Of a DNA stretch of 64,000 bases, positions 9,827 through 19,713 are shown piece after piece. Under the pieces are notes generated by a model. It was not told the DNA's origin and did not search any database. It saw nothing but the letters and a program-made list of their open reading frames with translations. Position 1 is the first letter of the stretch, and the number at the start of each line of letters is the position of its first letter. The DNA is from Rouxiella aceris. Its GTDB lineage: Bacteria > Pseudomonadota > Gammaproteobacteria > Enterobacterales > Enterobacteriaceae. The translations under genes were made by a program, and so were the position numbers. Where the stretch lies: assembly GCF_012933545.1 (NCBI RefSeq), contig NZ_JAADJU010000003.1, positions 372,001 through 436,000 on the forward strand, read 5' to 3'.

Positions 9827-10882
9827 ATGACGATGAACGTACGTGGTTACGCAGCCCTGGCTGTAAAAGCGGATTTGGTTCCCCATAATTTTGTGCGTCG
9901 CGACCCGCGCGCCAATGATGTAGTCATCGAAATTTTATACAGCGGTGTTTGTCACTCAGATATCCATAATGCCTATAACGATTGGGGTGGTGCCAATTTC
10001 CCAATGGTGCCAGGGCATGAAATTATCGGTCGTGTCAGCCAGGTTGGTGGTGATGTCACGCGTTTTAAAGTGGGAGATCATGTTGGTGTTGGCTGTATGG
10101 TGGACTCCTGTCAACATTGCTCACCGTGCGAGCAGGGCCTTGAGCAGTACTGTGTCGAAGGCTCTACGCTGACTTATAACGATGTCGATCGCCATGACAA
10201 AATGCCAACTTTCGGTGGTTACTCAGAAACCATCGTGGTCTCAGACAAGTTTGTAGTTAAAGTGCCAGATGGCCTGGATCTGAAAAGTTCTGCGCCATTG
10301 CTCTGTGCCGGTATTACCACCTGGTCACCGCTGCGCCACTGGAAAGTAGGCAAAGGTTCCAAAGTGGCCGTTGTTGGCCTTGGTGGTCTCGGTCATATGG
10401 CATTAAAATTGGCCAAGGCATTGGGTGCCGAAGTGACGCTGTTTAGCCGCTCGCCGGGCAAAGAACAGGATGCTCGTCGTCTGGGTGCCGACCATATTGT
10501 ATTGTCGACCCAGGACGATCAAATGGCGGCGGCAAAGGATCAGTTTGACCTGATTATTGATACCGTCCCTTACGTCCATGACCTGAAACCTTATGTATCG
10601 ACGCTGGCATTGAATGGTACGCTGGTGCTGGTCGGTTACCTGGGCGATCTGGATCCGGTGCTCAGCTCGGTACCTTTGGTGTTGGGCCGCCGCTCCGTTG
10701 CGGGTTCAGTGATAGGCGGTATTGCCGAAACCCAGGAAATGCTCGATTTCTGTGGTGAACACGGTATTACAGCCGACGTTGAGATGATCAATATTCAGGA
10801 TATTAACGATGCCTGGAAACGTATGCTGAAAAGTGACGTAAAATATCGTTTCGTTATCGATATTGCTTCACTGAAAGCCTGA
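9827..10882 (+). CDS. Zinc-dependent NAD(P) alcohol dehydrogenase (YahK-like)
   Basis: 351-residue cytoplasmic medium-chain dehydrogenase of the cinnamyl-alcohol-dehydrogenase/YahK subfamily, probably reducing aldehydes with NADPH. Catalytic zinc ligands are C42 (SGVCHSD) and H64 (VPGHEIIG), with a third cysteine in LLCAGITT. The structural zinc site is C95, C98, C101 and C109. The Rossmann motif is VVGLGGLGHMALKLA. The ATG at 9827 follows GGAG by 6 bases; a second ATG two codons later is also possible. A strong terminator follows, so it is probably monocistronic. The subfamily call is good; the physiological substrate is unknown. Confidence 0.92.
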   Translation: MTMNVRGYAALAVKADLVPHNFVRRDPRANDVVIEILYSGVCHSDIHNAYNDWGGANFPMVPGHEIIGRVSQVGGDVTRFKVGDHVGVGCMVDSCQHCSPCEQGLEQYCVEGSTLTYNDVDRHDKMPTFGGYSETIVVSDKFVVKVPDGLDLKSSAPLLCAGITTWSPLRHWKVGKGSKVAVVGLGGLGHMALKLAKALGAEVTLFSRSPGKEQDARRLGADHIVLSTQDDQMAAAKDQFDLIIDTVPYVHDLKPYVSTLALNGTLVLVGYLGDLDPVLSSVPLVLGRRSVAGSVIGGIAETQEMLDFCGEHGITADVEMINIQDINDAWKRMLKSDVKYRFVIDIASLKA

Positions 10883-10895
10883 TAGTTTACGGTAG

Positions 10896-10924
10896 ACAGG
10901 GGGCCTTTCGCCCCCTGTTTTGTT
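10896..10924 (+). terminator. Rho-independent terminator of the alcohol dehydrogenase
   Basis: Perfect 9-bp GC-rich stem ACAGGGGGC / GCCCCCTGT with a 5-nt loop, followed by TTTTGTTT; 14 bases after the stop codon. Confidence 0.93.
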
Positions 10925-11563
10925 TAGCCTGAGCAGATAAACAATGACAGCTTTATGCCGATGGGCAGATAGCCTGATATTTTTAGGTCTTCAGTAACAG
11001 GTTTTATTCTTACCGCAGGCTGGATGATTTTCACCGCAGTTCCTCGATGACAAAGTCAAATAACCAACCGACACCAGTAGCCCACCACTTTCTTGAAGAT
11101 TATTTAGTCGCAGTGAACTGTTGGCGGGATCCCTTATGAATTGATCCCAGGCCGCTAATCTGTGAAATAGCCGGTATTAAATAATTTTATATATTCTTAA
11201 AAGTCATCAATTGATCGCTTTTTTTGTCAAGGTATTTACATAAGTCTGGCCTGAAGTAAGATTTGGCCAAAAAATCAGATCACCAGTAAGGTTATTGATG
11301 ATCTCTATTCATAAGCCCGTGCAAGTTTTTCTGGCTAATCAGCGGGAAGATAACTTGTTATTATTTATTTACCGGACCTTATATTTTAATTTTTCGCTCG
11401 TCATCGTACTAAATAATCATAGCGTAAAAATGAAACTGCCTGATACCCATCATTACACTTTTCGAGTGACTCAACTTCAGAACGATAACTGAAGCGGTAA
11501 GCAATTTCTTCGATTAACTCTGGCCATTGATACCCTCAGCCCCTATTTATAAAGGAGATTATG
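10925..11563. other. 640-base AT-rich region upstream of the AraC gene
   Basis: No convincing gene. A frame at 11298-11492 would encode 64 residues and has TAAGG upstream, but the sequence resembles nothing I recognise and its composition is that of the AT-rich surroundings. The stretch probably holds the promoter of the regulator and pump genes. No marbox could be assigned confidently. Confidence 0.35.
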
Positions 11564-12010
11564 ATGGAAAGGCACGTGATGCTCATCAATTCACTTATTA
11601 AGTGGATAGACGGTAATCTTGATAAACCTTTAAAAATAAAAAGCGTTGCAGATAAAGCTGGCTATTCACAATGGCATATCCAGCGGATTTTTTATCAAGT
11701 AACAAATAAAAATATCGCTCATTATATACGCGATAGAAAGCTTGAGCTGGCGGCATATGATTTGCTCGAAAGTCATGAAACAGTATTTCAGATAGGGTTG
11801 AAATATGGTTATGACTCGCAGCAATCGTTTACTCGTACTTTCGTGCGCAAATATCTTATTCCGCCGGCGACATTTCGTAAAATGAATCGACCCCCTGCCA
11901 GGTCACTCCAGAGTAGGCATTGTTTACCCACCACTCGATTAGCAGGACCAACCGTTAATTCTTCAACCTTTAGCCGTGATATTGAGTCTTTGGCTGCGGT
12001 CAAAATCTAA
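11564..12010 (+). CDS. SoxS/MarA/RamA-like AraC-family regulator
   Basis: 148-residue transcriptional activator consisting of one AraC DNA-binding domain plus a tail of about 40 residues. Two helix-turn-helix motifs are visible: [20 protein letters not shown] (about residues 24-43) and [20 protein letters not shown], followed by the family ending [10 protein letters not shown]. Like MarA and SoxS it lacks an effector domain, so its level rather than a ligand would control its action. AAAGGAG at 11551-11557 suits the second of two adjacent ATGs (11564). The RND pump starts 25 bases after its stop, pointing to an operon or local activation. Base composition is AT-rich compared with neighbours. 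Confidence 0.88.
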   Translation: MERHVMLINSLIKWIDGNLDKPLKIKSVADKAGYSQWHIQRIFYQVTNKNIAHYIRDRKLELAAYDLLESHETVFQIGLKYGYDSQQSFTRTFVRKYLIPPATFRKMNRPPARSLQSRHCLPTTRLAGPTVNSSTFSRDIESLAAVKI

Positions 12011-12035
12011 TAATTCAGACAGGAAATGTCGACTT

Positions 12036-15000
12036 ATGTCCAAGTTTTTTATTAATCGCCCAATTTTTGCCTGGGTTTTGGCGATTATCGTTATGCTGAC
12101 GGGTGTTATTGCCATTATCCGTCTACCCGTCGAGCAATATCCCGATGTGGCACCGACGGCGATTCAGATCCGCGTTACCTACCCGGGGGCCGATGCTACC
12201 ACCTTACAGAATACGGTTACCCAGGTGATCGAGCAAAATATGAACGGCCTTGATGGCTTGATGTATATGTCGTCAAGCAGCGATTCTTCTGGAACATTAC
12301 AACTCTCGCTGTCGTTTAAAAGCGGTACCAATGCTGATATTGCCCAGGTCCAGGTGCAAAACAAACTGCAACTGGCTATGCCGCTATTGCCGCAGGAAGT
12401 GCAGCAGCAGGGGATCACCGTGCAAAAATCCTCCAGTACCTTTTTTCTGGTCGCCGGTTTTGTTGACGAAAATGGCCGCATGTCGCAGGAAGATATCTCT
12501 GACTTTGTCGGCTCGACGATCAAGGATCCCCTGGGCCGTATTGACGGGGTAGGCAATAGCACGCTGTTTGGTTCGCAATACGCTATGCGTGTGTGGCTAG
12601 ACCCAAATAAATTAAATAATTATCAACTGACGCCGGTGGATATCACTAGCACTATCGAAACGCAAAATGCGCAGATTGCAGCAGGTCAATTGGGTGGTGC
12701 ACCCCCGGTTAAAGGTCAGCAACTGAATGCATCGATCATTGCCCAGACACGGTTGACCTCTCCCGAAGAGTTCGGGAATATTTTGCTCAAAGTGAATGCG
12801 GATGGCTCTCAGGTCAGGTTACATGATGTGGCACGTATTGAACGGGGTGGCGAGAACTATCAGTTTGTGGTGAAAATCAATGGCAAACCGGCATCAGCGT
12901 TGGGGATCCAACTGGCTACCGGGGCTAATGCGCTGGATACCGCCAAGGCCATTCGCGCCAAACTGGCGGAACTTAAACCTTATTTCCCGGCTGGTTTGCA
13001 GGTGGTCTATCCCTATGACACCACGCCGTTTATCAAGATCTCGATAAACGAAGTGGTAAAAACGCTGTTTGAGGCGATTTTACTGGTGTTTCTGGTGATG
13101 TATCTTTTTCTGCAAAACCTCCGAGCTACCTTGATCCCGACGATTACTGTACCGGTAGTGTTGTTAGGAACTTTTGCTGTGCTCAGTAGTTTTGGCTATT
13201 CCATCAATACACTGACTATGTTTGGTATGGTGTTGGCCATTGGCTTATTGGTCGATGATGCCATCGTGGTGGTGGAGAACGTGGAACGCGTGATGGCAGA
13301 GGAGGGCTTATCGCCGAAAGCGGCCACCTACAAATCCATGGAGCAAATCCAGGGCGCATTAATCGGTATTGCTTTAGTGCTGTCGGCGGTATTTGTCCCC
13401 ATGGCTTTTTTTGGCGGTAGTACCGGGGTGATCTACCGCCAGTTTTCCATCACTATCGTGTCGGCGATGGTGCTCTCGGTGTTGGTGGCACTTATTTTAA
13501 CCCCGGCGCTCTGTGCCACCCTGCTAAAGAAGATCCCGCAAGGCACACACAATAAAGGCAGCGGCTTTTTTGGCGTATTCAACCGCAAGTTTGAGCAAAG
13601 TGCCGATCGCTATGGTCATGCCGTCGAGCGTATGTTGCGCAGCACCGGCCGTTATATTGTTATTTATATCGTGATTGTGGCCGGGATGGCGCTGTTGTTT
13701 GCCCGTTTGCCCACCTCGTTTTTACCGAATGAAGATCAGGGTGTGCTGGCAACCCAGGCCATTCTGCCAGCGGGGGCTACGCAGGAGCGAACGCAACACG
13801 TCCTTGACCAGATTAATGATTATTATTTAAACCAGGAACAACATAATGTCGAAAATGTTCTGACGGTCAATGGTTTTGGATTTGCCGGTCGCGGGCAGAA
13901 TATGGGCATTGCCTTTATTGGTCTAAAAGATTGGGATCAGCGCACAGGTGCAGTGAACAAAGTGGATGCTATCGTCGGTCGCGCAAATCAGGCTTTCGCA
14001 CATATTCTTGATGCACAAGTCGTTGCCTTTAATCTTCCGCCCATTATCTCGTTGGGGAATGCGACCGGTTTTGACTTTGAACTTATTGATCAGGGCAATC
14101 TGGGCCATGAGAAACTAATGCAGGCGCGTAATCAACTGCTGGATCTGGTGCGACAGCATGCCGACACTCTGATGGCGGTGAGACCCAATGGTATGGATGA
14201 CAGCCCGCAGTACAAGATAATTATTGATCAGGAAAAAGCCAAGGCGCTCGGCCTGGCGCTTGCTGATATCAATACTACCCTCAGCGCTGCCTGGGGCGGC
14301 AGTTATGTTAATGATTTTGTAGATAACGGACGGGTCAAAAAAGTCTACGTCATGAGTGATGCGCCTTATCGCATGATGCCGGGTGATATGGATCATTGGT
14401 TTGTCCGCGCCAGTAACGGCAAAATGGTGCCTTTCTCCAGTTTTTCTTCGGCACAATGGGTCTATGGTTCGCCCCGCCTGGAGCGTTTTAACGGCTTGTC
14501 TTCACTGGAAATATTAGGACAACCGGTACCCGGAAAAAGCTCCGGCGAAGCAATGGCCTTAATGCAGCAGCTTACGGCACAACTGCCTGCGGGAATAGGG
14601 TATGACTGGACCGGCATGTCCTACCAGGAGCGTCTTTCTGGCCAGCAGGCTCCGGCGCTATATGCCATTTCCCTGTTGGTAGTTTTTCTTTGCCTGGCTG
14701 CCTTGTATGAGAGTTGGTCCATTCCTTTTTCGGTAATGCTGGTGGTACCTCTTGGGGTGTTGGGTGCGCTGGCTGCTACCACGCTGCGTGGGTTAAGCAA
14801 TGATGTCTACTTTGTTGTCGGACTGCTGACCACCATTGGTATATCGGCGAAAAATGCCATCTTGATTGTCGAGTTTGCCAAAGATCAGATTGAGTTGGAG
14901 GGCAAAAACCTGATCGAGGCAACGCTGAATGCTGCACGCATGCGATTACGACCTATTTTGATGACATCGCTGGCCTTTATTCTTGGTGTATTACCGCTGG

Positions 15001-15158
15001 CAACCAGTACGGGGGCAGGCTCTGGTGCACAAAATGCCGTTGGCACCGGGGTGATTGGCGGGATGTTGGCGGCCACCCTATTGGCGGTCTACTTTGTGCC
15101 GGTCTTTTTTGTTGTGGTGCGCCGTCGCTTCCCGGGCAGGAAAAGTGAGGAAGAGTAA
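12036..15158 (+). CDS. RND (HAE1/AcrB family) multidrug efflux pump
   Basis: 1040-residue inner-membrane RND transporter that exports drugs using the proton gradient. The start [20 protein letters not shown] is the classic first helix. The proton-relay pair D407/D408 ([19 protein letters not shown]) matches AcrB numbering, and the lysine in [14 protein letters not shown] is present. Two large periplasmic loops and twelve helices are implied by length and hydrophobic pattern. It must normally work with an AcrA-type adaptor and TolC, yet no adaptor gene lies on either side; AcrD in E. coli is a comparable orphan. The ATG at 12036 is preferred over in-frame starts inside the regulator. Confidence 0.95.
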   Translation: MSKFFINRPIFAWVLAIIVMLTGVIAIIRLPVEQYPDVAPTAIQIRVTYPGADATTLQNTVTQVIEQNMNGLDGLMYMSSSSDSSGTLQLSLSFKSGTNADIAQVQVQNKLQLAMPLLPQEVQQQGITVQKSSSTFFLVAGFVDENGRMSQEDISDFVGSTIKDPLGRIDGVGNSTLFGSQYAMRVWLDPNKLNNYQLTPVDITSTIETQNAQIAAGQLGGAPPVKGQQLNASIIAQTRLTSPEEFGNILLKVNADGSQVRLHDVARIERGGENYQFVVKINGKPASALGIQLATGANALDTAKAIRAKLAELKPYFPAGLQVVYPYDTTPFIKISINEVVKTLFEAILLVFLVMYLFLQNLRATLIPTITVPVVLLGTFAVLSSFGYSINTLTMFGMVLAIGLLVDDAIVVVENVERVMAEEGLSPKAATYKSMEQIQGALIGIALVLSAVFVPMAFFGGSTGVIYRQFSITIVSAMVLSVLVALILTPALCATLLKKIPQGTHNKGSGFFGVFNRKFEQSADRYGHAVERMLRSTGRYIVIYIVIVAGMALLFARLPTSFLPNEDQGVLATQAILPAGATQERTQHVLDQINDYYLNQEQHNVENVLTVNGFGFAGRGQNMGIAFIGLKDWDQRTGAVNKVDAIVGRANQAFAHILDAQVVAFNLPPIISLGNATGFDFELIDQGNLGHEKLMQARNQLLDLVRQHADTLMAVRPNGMDDSPQYKIIIDQEKAKALGLALADINTTLSAAWGGSYVNDFVDNGRVKKVYVMSDAPYRMMPGDMDHWFVRASNGKMVPFSSFSSAQWVYGSPRLERFNGLSSLEILGQPVPGKSSGEAMALMQQLTAQLPAGIGYDWTGMSYQERLSGQQAPALYAISLLVVFLCLAALYESWSIPFSVMLVVPLGVLGALAATTLRGLSNDVYFVVGLLTTIGISAKNAILIVEFAKDQIELEGKNLIEATLNAARMRLRPILMTSLAFILGVLPLATSTGAGSGAQNAVGTGVIGGMLAATLLAVYFVPVFFVVVRRRFPGRKSEEE

Positions 15159-15198
15159 TAGTCCGCTGAGGTCTGGCCATTAAGTTAGCGCGTATAAC

Positions 15199-15233
15199 AA
15201 CCGATCAGTCGTCCTGCGACAGGTCGGTTTTTT
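15199..15233 (+). terminator. Rho-independent terminator of the RND pump
   Basis: Interrupted stem AACCGA..GTCG / CGAC..TCGGTT with a TCCTG loop, followed by a T run; 40 bases after the pump stop codon. Confidence 0.88.
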
Positions 15234-15534
15234 ACTTGACGCAGTTATTACCTAAAGAACCAGACAAAAAATTCCTTACAGTATGCATTTTGTTGATAAG
15301 CGGTTGACGTTACTGACGACGGTTTGCCACACCCGATGAAAGATGTATGCTTTCGATCAAATAACCCTGTCTATTTATCTTGCTGCTGAAATTATAATTT
15401 ACTTAACTAATCCCGACTGCTAACGTGAACAGGTAATGTTAACTACTGAAAAGTAGTTAAACTAATTCAATTTTGTTTATGGTTTGTTTAATTATTTACT
15501 CTATAGCTCAGCTGCCTGGGAAACAATAGCCACT
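15234..15534. other. Intergenic region before the PDZ lipoprotein
   Basis: About 300 bases without a supported gene. AT-rich toward its right end, presumably containing the lipoprotein promoter; nothing else is identifiable. Confidence 0.35.
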
Positions 15535-16224
15535 ATGCGCTACTTAATTATCCTGCTTTCTTTTTTGCTGACCGCCTGTTCTACGGGATCCTTTTCTTAC
15601 CATCAACCTCCTGCGGCCACGGCAGAACGTATAGCCTACTTGCGTGCAGGTCCTGCGCCGCTTAACCCCGTGGTGGTACACACTGCGCTCAATACAGCAC
15701 AACAGGTAAATCTTGCCTTTTTAAAACAAGGTTATAGATCCTTTGGCGCTTCTGTTTATCACTCCGAGTATCTCGATCTCAGCAAAGCCACAATAGCGGC
15801 TGAACAGGCCAGTCGCGAGCAAGGGCAAAAGGTCAGCGCTGATTTAGTGGTAATGTTCCCTGTCAAGAGCATTAACATTGTGAATACAGGTCGTTGTTGT
15901 TCACAATCTGGCGTCATATTTCAGGCCCTCTATTTTATTAAAATACGCGTTCCTTTAGGGGTAATACAACGTGAACTTAATGATGCCGACAGAAAGCTGA
16001 TTAACTCAAATCATGGGGTGACCACCGTTGCCACCATAATAAACTCCCCGGCCTTTAATGCTGATATTATTCCTGGTGATATTATTACCGCCATTGATAA
16101 TGTTCCTGTTAGTGGCAGCGAGAGTTTTGGGCATTATATTGACACCCACCGCAATACCAGAGTAACAATAACGCTGGTGCGCAAAGGGGAGACCCTAAAC
16201 AAAAGCGTGCAACTGGGCAACTAG
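15535..16224 (+). CDS. Lipoprotein with C-terminal PDZ domain
   Basis: 229-residue predicted lipoprotein. The signal ends in a lipobox LLTAC with C15 lipidated; residue +2 is Ser, so outer-membrane sorting is expected. The last 70 residues form a PDZ-like domain (GVTTVATIINSPAFNADIIPGDIITAIDNVPVSGSESFG ... VTITLVRKGETLNKSVQL), with the usual PGD-I-I core. The middle third (residues 30-150) is unassigned and contains a CC pair. The ATG at 15535 is chosen because the signal peptide begins there. The gene stands alone between two hairpins. It may bind exposed C-termini in the periplasm, but no partner is indicated. Confidence 0.82.
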   Translation: MRYLIILLSFLLTACSTGSFSYHQPPAATAERIAYLRAGPAPLNPVVVHTALNTAQQVNLAFLKQGYRSFGASVYHSEYLDLSKATIAAEQASREQGQKVSADLVVMFPVKSINIVNTGRCCSQSGVIFQALYFIKIRVPLGVIQRELNDADRKLINSNHGVTTVATIINSPAFNADIIPGDIITAIDNVPVSGSESFGHYIDTHRNTRVTITLVRKGETLNKSVQLGN

Positions 16225-16235
16225 ATTGCTGCCGG

Positions 16236-16258
16236 GAGCAGGGTGATACTGCTCCCCG
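16236..16258 (+). terminator. Hairpin after the PDZ lipoprotein gene
   Basis: Stem GGGAGCAG / CTGCTCCC with a 7-nt loop, 11 bases after the stop codon. Only a short T run follows, so it is a probable but not strong terminator. Confidence 0.65.
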
Positions 16259-16443
16259 TTTGCCTTAATTAATGAATACCATTCATAGACGTATGCTTAT
16301 TCCCCCCTCTAATCATCTTATTCCAGGTCTGTTACCTTAGCTTGTCAGCGGAAATAAGCACAATGTCGTTGATATGACCTTTACCCCCTCGCAGACCCGA
16401 CAGTTTAGATAGTTAAGCTGTTTTACTAACCAGGCATTTCACT

Positions 16444-16806
16444 ATGACTCCGATAAACCTGACGACAGGTGATTCCTTTTTACGGGCAGAGATCAATGAT
16501 CGAGAACTCAGTCGCGAGTTTCTGGCTCTGATGCCCATGACCTTGACCCTCAGACGCTGGGATAACAAAGAGTATTTCAGCGTGATTGAGCCGGTTTTAA
16601 CCGAGAAGCTGCCGGTAACCGCGCGGTTGCGGAATCAACCGTTAACCTTAATTATCCAGAAAGGGGTGATTAATCTGTTACTGAACGAGACCAATAACGC
16701 GGTGCAGTCTGATTTGGTCCCCATTGGTGATATATTGCCATTCGAGGATACCGCTAGTTTGTCTAATAGCGAATCGCCATGGCAGGTAAGGTTTTCGCTG
16801 GCATAA
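16444..16806 (+). CDS. Cyclophilin-like fold protein (probable)
   Basis: 120-residue cytoplasmic protein. The N-terminal two-thirds fit the cyclophilin-like family found in many bacteria: a small residue-rich start, then LSREFLALMPMTLTLRRWDNKEYFS, resembling the conserved fl-LP-tl-l pattern of that group. No signal peptide or membrane segment is present. The function of the family is unknown. ATG at 16444 is the first in frame, with a modest AGG 9 bases upstream. It is convergent with map, and a shared hairpin follows. The gene reality is likely; the family call is tentative. Confidence 0.6.
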   Translation: MTPINLTTGDSFLRAEINDRELSREFLALMPMTLTLRRWDNKEYFSVIEPVLTEKLPVTARLRNQPLTLIIQKGVINLLLNETNNAVQSDLVPIGDILPFEDTASLSNSESPWQVRFSLA

Positions 16807-16819
16807 GGGCGAAAAGGAC

Positions 16820-16858
16820 GCTGGCCCCCCGGGGCTGCTGTGCGCAGTAAAGGGGCCA
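16820..16858 (-). terminator. Terminator hairpin of map
   Basis: Stem CTGGCCCC / GGGGCCAG enclosing a longer loop; read on the minus strand it is followed by CGTCCTTTTC. It lies 12 bases beyond the map stop and could also end the convergent plus-strand gene. Confidence 0.6.
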
Positions 16859-16870
16859 GTTTAAGGCGGA

Positions 16871-17656
16871 TTAGATAGCAGCGTAGTCGCCGGTACCTTC
16901 CGGCCATGGCGTTAATAAATCAAAGCCACTTTCGGTGACAGCCACAGTATGTTCCCATTGCGCCGACAGTGAACGGTCTTTGGTTACCACCGTCCAGCCA
17001 TCTGCCAGCACGCTGGTTGCCGCTTTGCCGGCATTGATCATCGGTTCGATGGTGAAGATCATCCCCGGTTTGAGCACCATTCCTTCGCCTTTGTTACCGT
17101 AATGCAGCACCTGTGGATCGGTGTGGTATTCCTGACCGACGCCATGTCCGCAGTATTCTCTGACTACCGAAAAACCGTTGCTTTCGGCAACCTGCTGAAT
17201 GGCGGCACCGATATCGCCAAGGGTCGCCCCAGGACGTACGGCGTGGATCCCCGCCACCATTGACTGATAGGTGACCTCCACCAGACGTTTGGCGCGGATG
17301 CTTGGTTCACCAATAAAATACATACGGCTGGTATCGCCATACCAACCGTCTTTAATAATGGCGACGTCAATGTTGACGATATCGCCATCTTTCAGTTTCT
17401 TATCCGCCGGGATACCGTGGCAGACCACATGGTTTACCGAGGTACACAGGGTTTTGCTGTAACCGTGATAACCAATATTGGCCGGGATCACCTTGAGTTC
17501 GTCAACGATATAGTCATGGCACAGTTGATCAATTTCTTGCGTCGTGACACCGGCTTTGACATAAGGCTTGATAAATTCAAGCACCTTGGCCGCGTCCATT
17601 CCTGCGGCGCGAGCCATTTCAATTTCCTGAGGTGTACTGATCTTAACCTTGCTCAT
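16871..17656 (-). CDS. Type I methionine aminopeptidase (probable second copy)
   Basis: 261-residue cytosolic metallopeptidase that removes the initiator methionine. All five metal ligands are present: D97 and D108 (VNIDVAIIKDGWYGDTS), H171 (CGHGVG), E204 (FTIEPM) and E235 (WEHTVAV). The DRSLSAQWEHT block is typical of the bacterial type I enzyme. Residues differ noticeably from E. coli Map, and the gene is not next to rpsB-tsf, where the essential map lies in enterobacteria. I therefore regard it as a paralogue, which needs the rest of the genome to confirm. ATG at 17656 gives MSKVKISTPQ; the upstream box is weak. Confidence 0.9.
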   Translation of the reverse strand: MSKVKISTPQEIEMARAAGMDAAKVLEFIKPYVKAGVTTQEIDQLCHDYIVDELKVIPANIGYHGYSKTLCTSVNHVVCHGIPADKKLKDGDIVNIDVAIIKDGWYGDTSRMYFIGEPSIRAKRLVEVTYQSMVAGIHAVRPGATLGDIGAAIQQVAESNGFSVVREYCGHGVGQEYHTDPQVLHYGNKGEGMVLKPGMIFTIEPMINAGKAATSVLADGWTVVTKDRSLSAQWEHTVAVTESGFDLLTPWPEGTGDYAAI

Positions 17657-17747
17657 TTTTAATCAACTTCTTTAGGTAAATAGGACCGGAGTGTTGCAAC
17701 TTTGCGACAACGCTGCCCGGTCGGGGGAGGAGAGCGAATGCCAGGCG

Positions 17748-18395
17748 CTACATCGCCGGTTGCAGGGTGGCCAGCCACTCAGAAAGTGTCTGCACTTTGG
17801 CTCCGGCCTGCTGCATGGTGGCAATGGCCTGTTTGCTATCGTCCGGCTGCAAATTAACACCGCGACAGCCGTCGCTTAGCAGGGTGACCTGATAACCCAG
17901 TTCCAGCGCATCGAGCACGCTAAATTTTACGCAATAATCGGTGGCCAGCCCCATCACAATTAGCCGGCCGATTTGCGCCTGTTGCAGCCAGGCATGCAGT
18001 CCGGTTGCCGCGCGTTTGCCATTATCGAAAAAAGCGCTATAGCTGTCGATCGCCGGGTTCTGTCCTTTATGGACAATATAGTCTAATGCCGCACGATTCA
18101 GGTCGGGATGAAAATCTGCACCGGGTTGTTGTTGCACACAATGCACCGGCCACCACACCTGCGGCAAGCCTTCAAGCTCTCCCTGCGTCCAGGGTTCGGC
18201 TGCCGAATTGACGGCAAAACTGCGGTGATCGGCCGGGTGCCAGTCCTGGGAGGCGACCACCGGGATAGTGGCCTGACGGCAGGCGGCAATCGCCAGATTG
18301 GCCACGCTGATGGTGTTATCCCCTTCGGCCACCGCCAGCGCACCACCCCGACAAAAATCATTTTGCAGATCGATAAGCAACAGCGCAGATTTCAT
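17748..18395 (-). CDS. pncA: Nicotinamidase PncA
   Basis: 215-residue cytoplasmic amidase converting nicotinamide to nicotinate for NAD salvage. The catalytic triad is D9 (LLLIDLQNDF), K110 (IVHKGQNP) and C155 (GLATDYCVKFS). Metal ligands D51, H53 and H57 are seen in SQDWHPADH. The start at 18395 follows AAGGAG by 5 bases, and this box overlaps the end of ansA, leaving a 9-base gap between the two genes, so translation is likely coupled. The ansA-pncA pair is conserved in enterobacteria. Confidence 0.96.
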   Translation of the reverse strand: MKSALLLIDLQNDFCRGGALAVAEGDNTISVANLAIAACRQATIPVVASQDWHPADHRSFAVNSAAEPWTQGELEGLPQVWWPVHCVQQQPGADFHPDLNRAALDYIVHKGQNPAIDSYSAFFDNGKRAATGLHAWLQQAQIGRLIVMGLATDYCVKFSVLDALELGYQVTLLSDGCRGVNLQPDDSKQAIATMQQAGAKVQTLSEWLATLQPAM

Positions 18396-18404
18396 ACTCG
18401 CTCC

Positions 18405-19415
18405 TTAAACGGTGAGTTCACCACGCAAGTCTTGCTGCATTAACTCGCGGATTTCAACAGCAGAAAATGGCTGGCTCAGCAGGTAATGCAGTTTGGTCAA
18501 TGCCGCTTCTACGGTCATATCAAAACCGCTGATCACCCCGGCATGCGCCAGGGCATTACCGGTGGCGTAGCCGCCCATATTAACCTTGCCGGAAATGCAT
18601 TGCGTCAGATTGATCACCACAATGCCGCGTTCTGAGGCCTGCTGCAATTCATTGAGCAAATCGCCTTTTTGCGGCGCATTGCCAACGCCATATGAACGCA
18701 AAATCAACGCTTTTACCGGCTGTTGCAGGAAGTTGCGCACCACTTCGGCGGAAATTCCCGGATAAATGGTCACCACGCCGATCGGCTGCGGCGTTATATG
18801 ATGCACGCGCAGGGCACCGGATGGCGCGGGGATCGACGGAGTGCCAAGGCGACGGATATGGATCCCGGCCTCGAGCAGCGGTGCCAGGTTAGGGGACGCA
18901 AAGGCATCAAAGCCATCGGCGTGAGCTTTGGTGCTGCGGTTACCACGATACAAACGGTTATTAAAAAACAGGGTAACTTCATTGACCGGATGATTGGCCG
19001 CAATATACAAGGCATTCAGCAGGTTGATTTGACCGTCGGAACGCAAGGCTTCGAGAGGAATTTGTGACCCTGTCACGATAACCGGTTTGCCGAGGTTTTC
19101 CAGCATAAATGACAACGCCGAGGCGGTGAACGCCATGGTATCGGTACCGTGCAAAATCACAAAACCATCATACTGATCGTAATGCGCCTGAATATCGTCG
19201 GCGATATGTTGCCAGTCTTCCGGCGTCATATCCGATGAATCCATCAGCGGCGAATATTCCTGAATATGAAAGTCGGGCATTTCCGGGCGATGAAATTCTG
19301 GCATTAATGCCAGCTGACGCTGTAAATGGCCGGAGACAGGAATATAGCCCTGTTCGGAACGCTGCATGCCGATGGTACCGCCGGTGTAGGCAACGTAGAT
19401 CGATTTTTTAGTCAT
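18405..19415 (-). CDS. ansA: Cytoplasmic L-asparaginase I
   Basis: 336-residue enzyme hydrolysing asparagine to aspartate and ammonia in the cytoplasm. Active-site residues T14 (YTGGTIGM) and T91-D92 (LHGTDTMAF) match E. coli AnsA numbering, and most blocks are nearly identical (GYIPVSGHLQRQLALMPEF, NNRLYRGNRSTKAHADGFDA, NLTQCISGKVNMGGYATG). No signal peptide is present, which separates it from periplasmic AnsB. A GTG two codons upstream of the chosen ATG is possible; neither has a clear Shine-Dalgarno box. It is first in the ansA-pncA operon. Confidence 0.97.
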   Translation of the reverse strand: MTKKSIYVAYTGGTIGMQRSEQGYIPVSGHLQRQLALMPEFHRPEMPDFHIQEYSPLMDSSDMTPEDWQHIADDIQAHYDQYDGFVILHGTDTMAFTASALSFMLENLGKPVIVTGSQIPLEALRSDGQINLLNALYIAANHPVNEVTLFFNNRLYRGNRSTKAHADGFDAFASPNLAPLLEAGIHIRRLGTPSIPAPSGALRVHHITPQPIGVVTIYPGISAEVVRNFLQQPVKALILRSYGVGNAPQKGDLLNELQQASERGIVVINLTQCISGKVNMGGYATGNALAHAGVISGFDMTVEAALTKLHYLLSQPFSAVEIRELMQQDLRGELTV

Positions 19416-19559
19416 TTGCACAATTCTATGTTAATCGGCCAGACAGGCCTGGTGCAGGGATTATAAGGGCAGAGCGGACAGAATAAAACGGCATGACGGT
19501 CTTTTCCGGTCAAAGCTCGCTGTATCACTGGATGCGCTAGTGGCCGTTGGGCAAAAAAA

Positions 19560-19582
19560 TGGCCCCGTTATACGGGGCCATC
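19560..19582 (-). terminator. Terminator hairpin, distal copy with U tract
   Basis: Stem TGGCCCC / GGGGCCA. Read on the minus strand it is followed directly by seven T (19553-19559), making a complete terminator for sppA. The same 23 bases occur again at 19714-19736 on the other side of the inserted element. Confidence 0.85.
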
Positions 19583-19713
19583 GAGTTTGATAACAAAGTC
19601 GTCTTGATGATCGAGATACCCGGGCATAGCACACTTAGGGGCGCTCCGGCGGGCAAGCCCGCTACGACCCCAACGGTGCACTCTCCCTAATAACGGACTT
19701 TGTCAGCAGTCTG
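19583..19713 (+). repeat. Terminator-associated element, copy A
   Basis: 131-bp intergenic element starting GAGTTTGATAACAAAGTC and ending GACTTTGTCAGCAGTCTG. Near its ends are the inverted motifs ACAAAGTC and GACTTTGT, and inside is GCGGGCAAGCCCGC, a hairpin. It is flanked on both sides by the same 23 bases, which hold the entire sppA terminator stem. Nearly identical to copy B (28423-28553). Confidence 0.92.

Noticed and set aside
11298..11492. 64-residue frame upstream of the AraC gene
   Set aside because: A TAAGG box is present, but the peptide has no recognisable feature and follows the AT-rich background.
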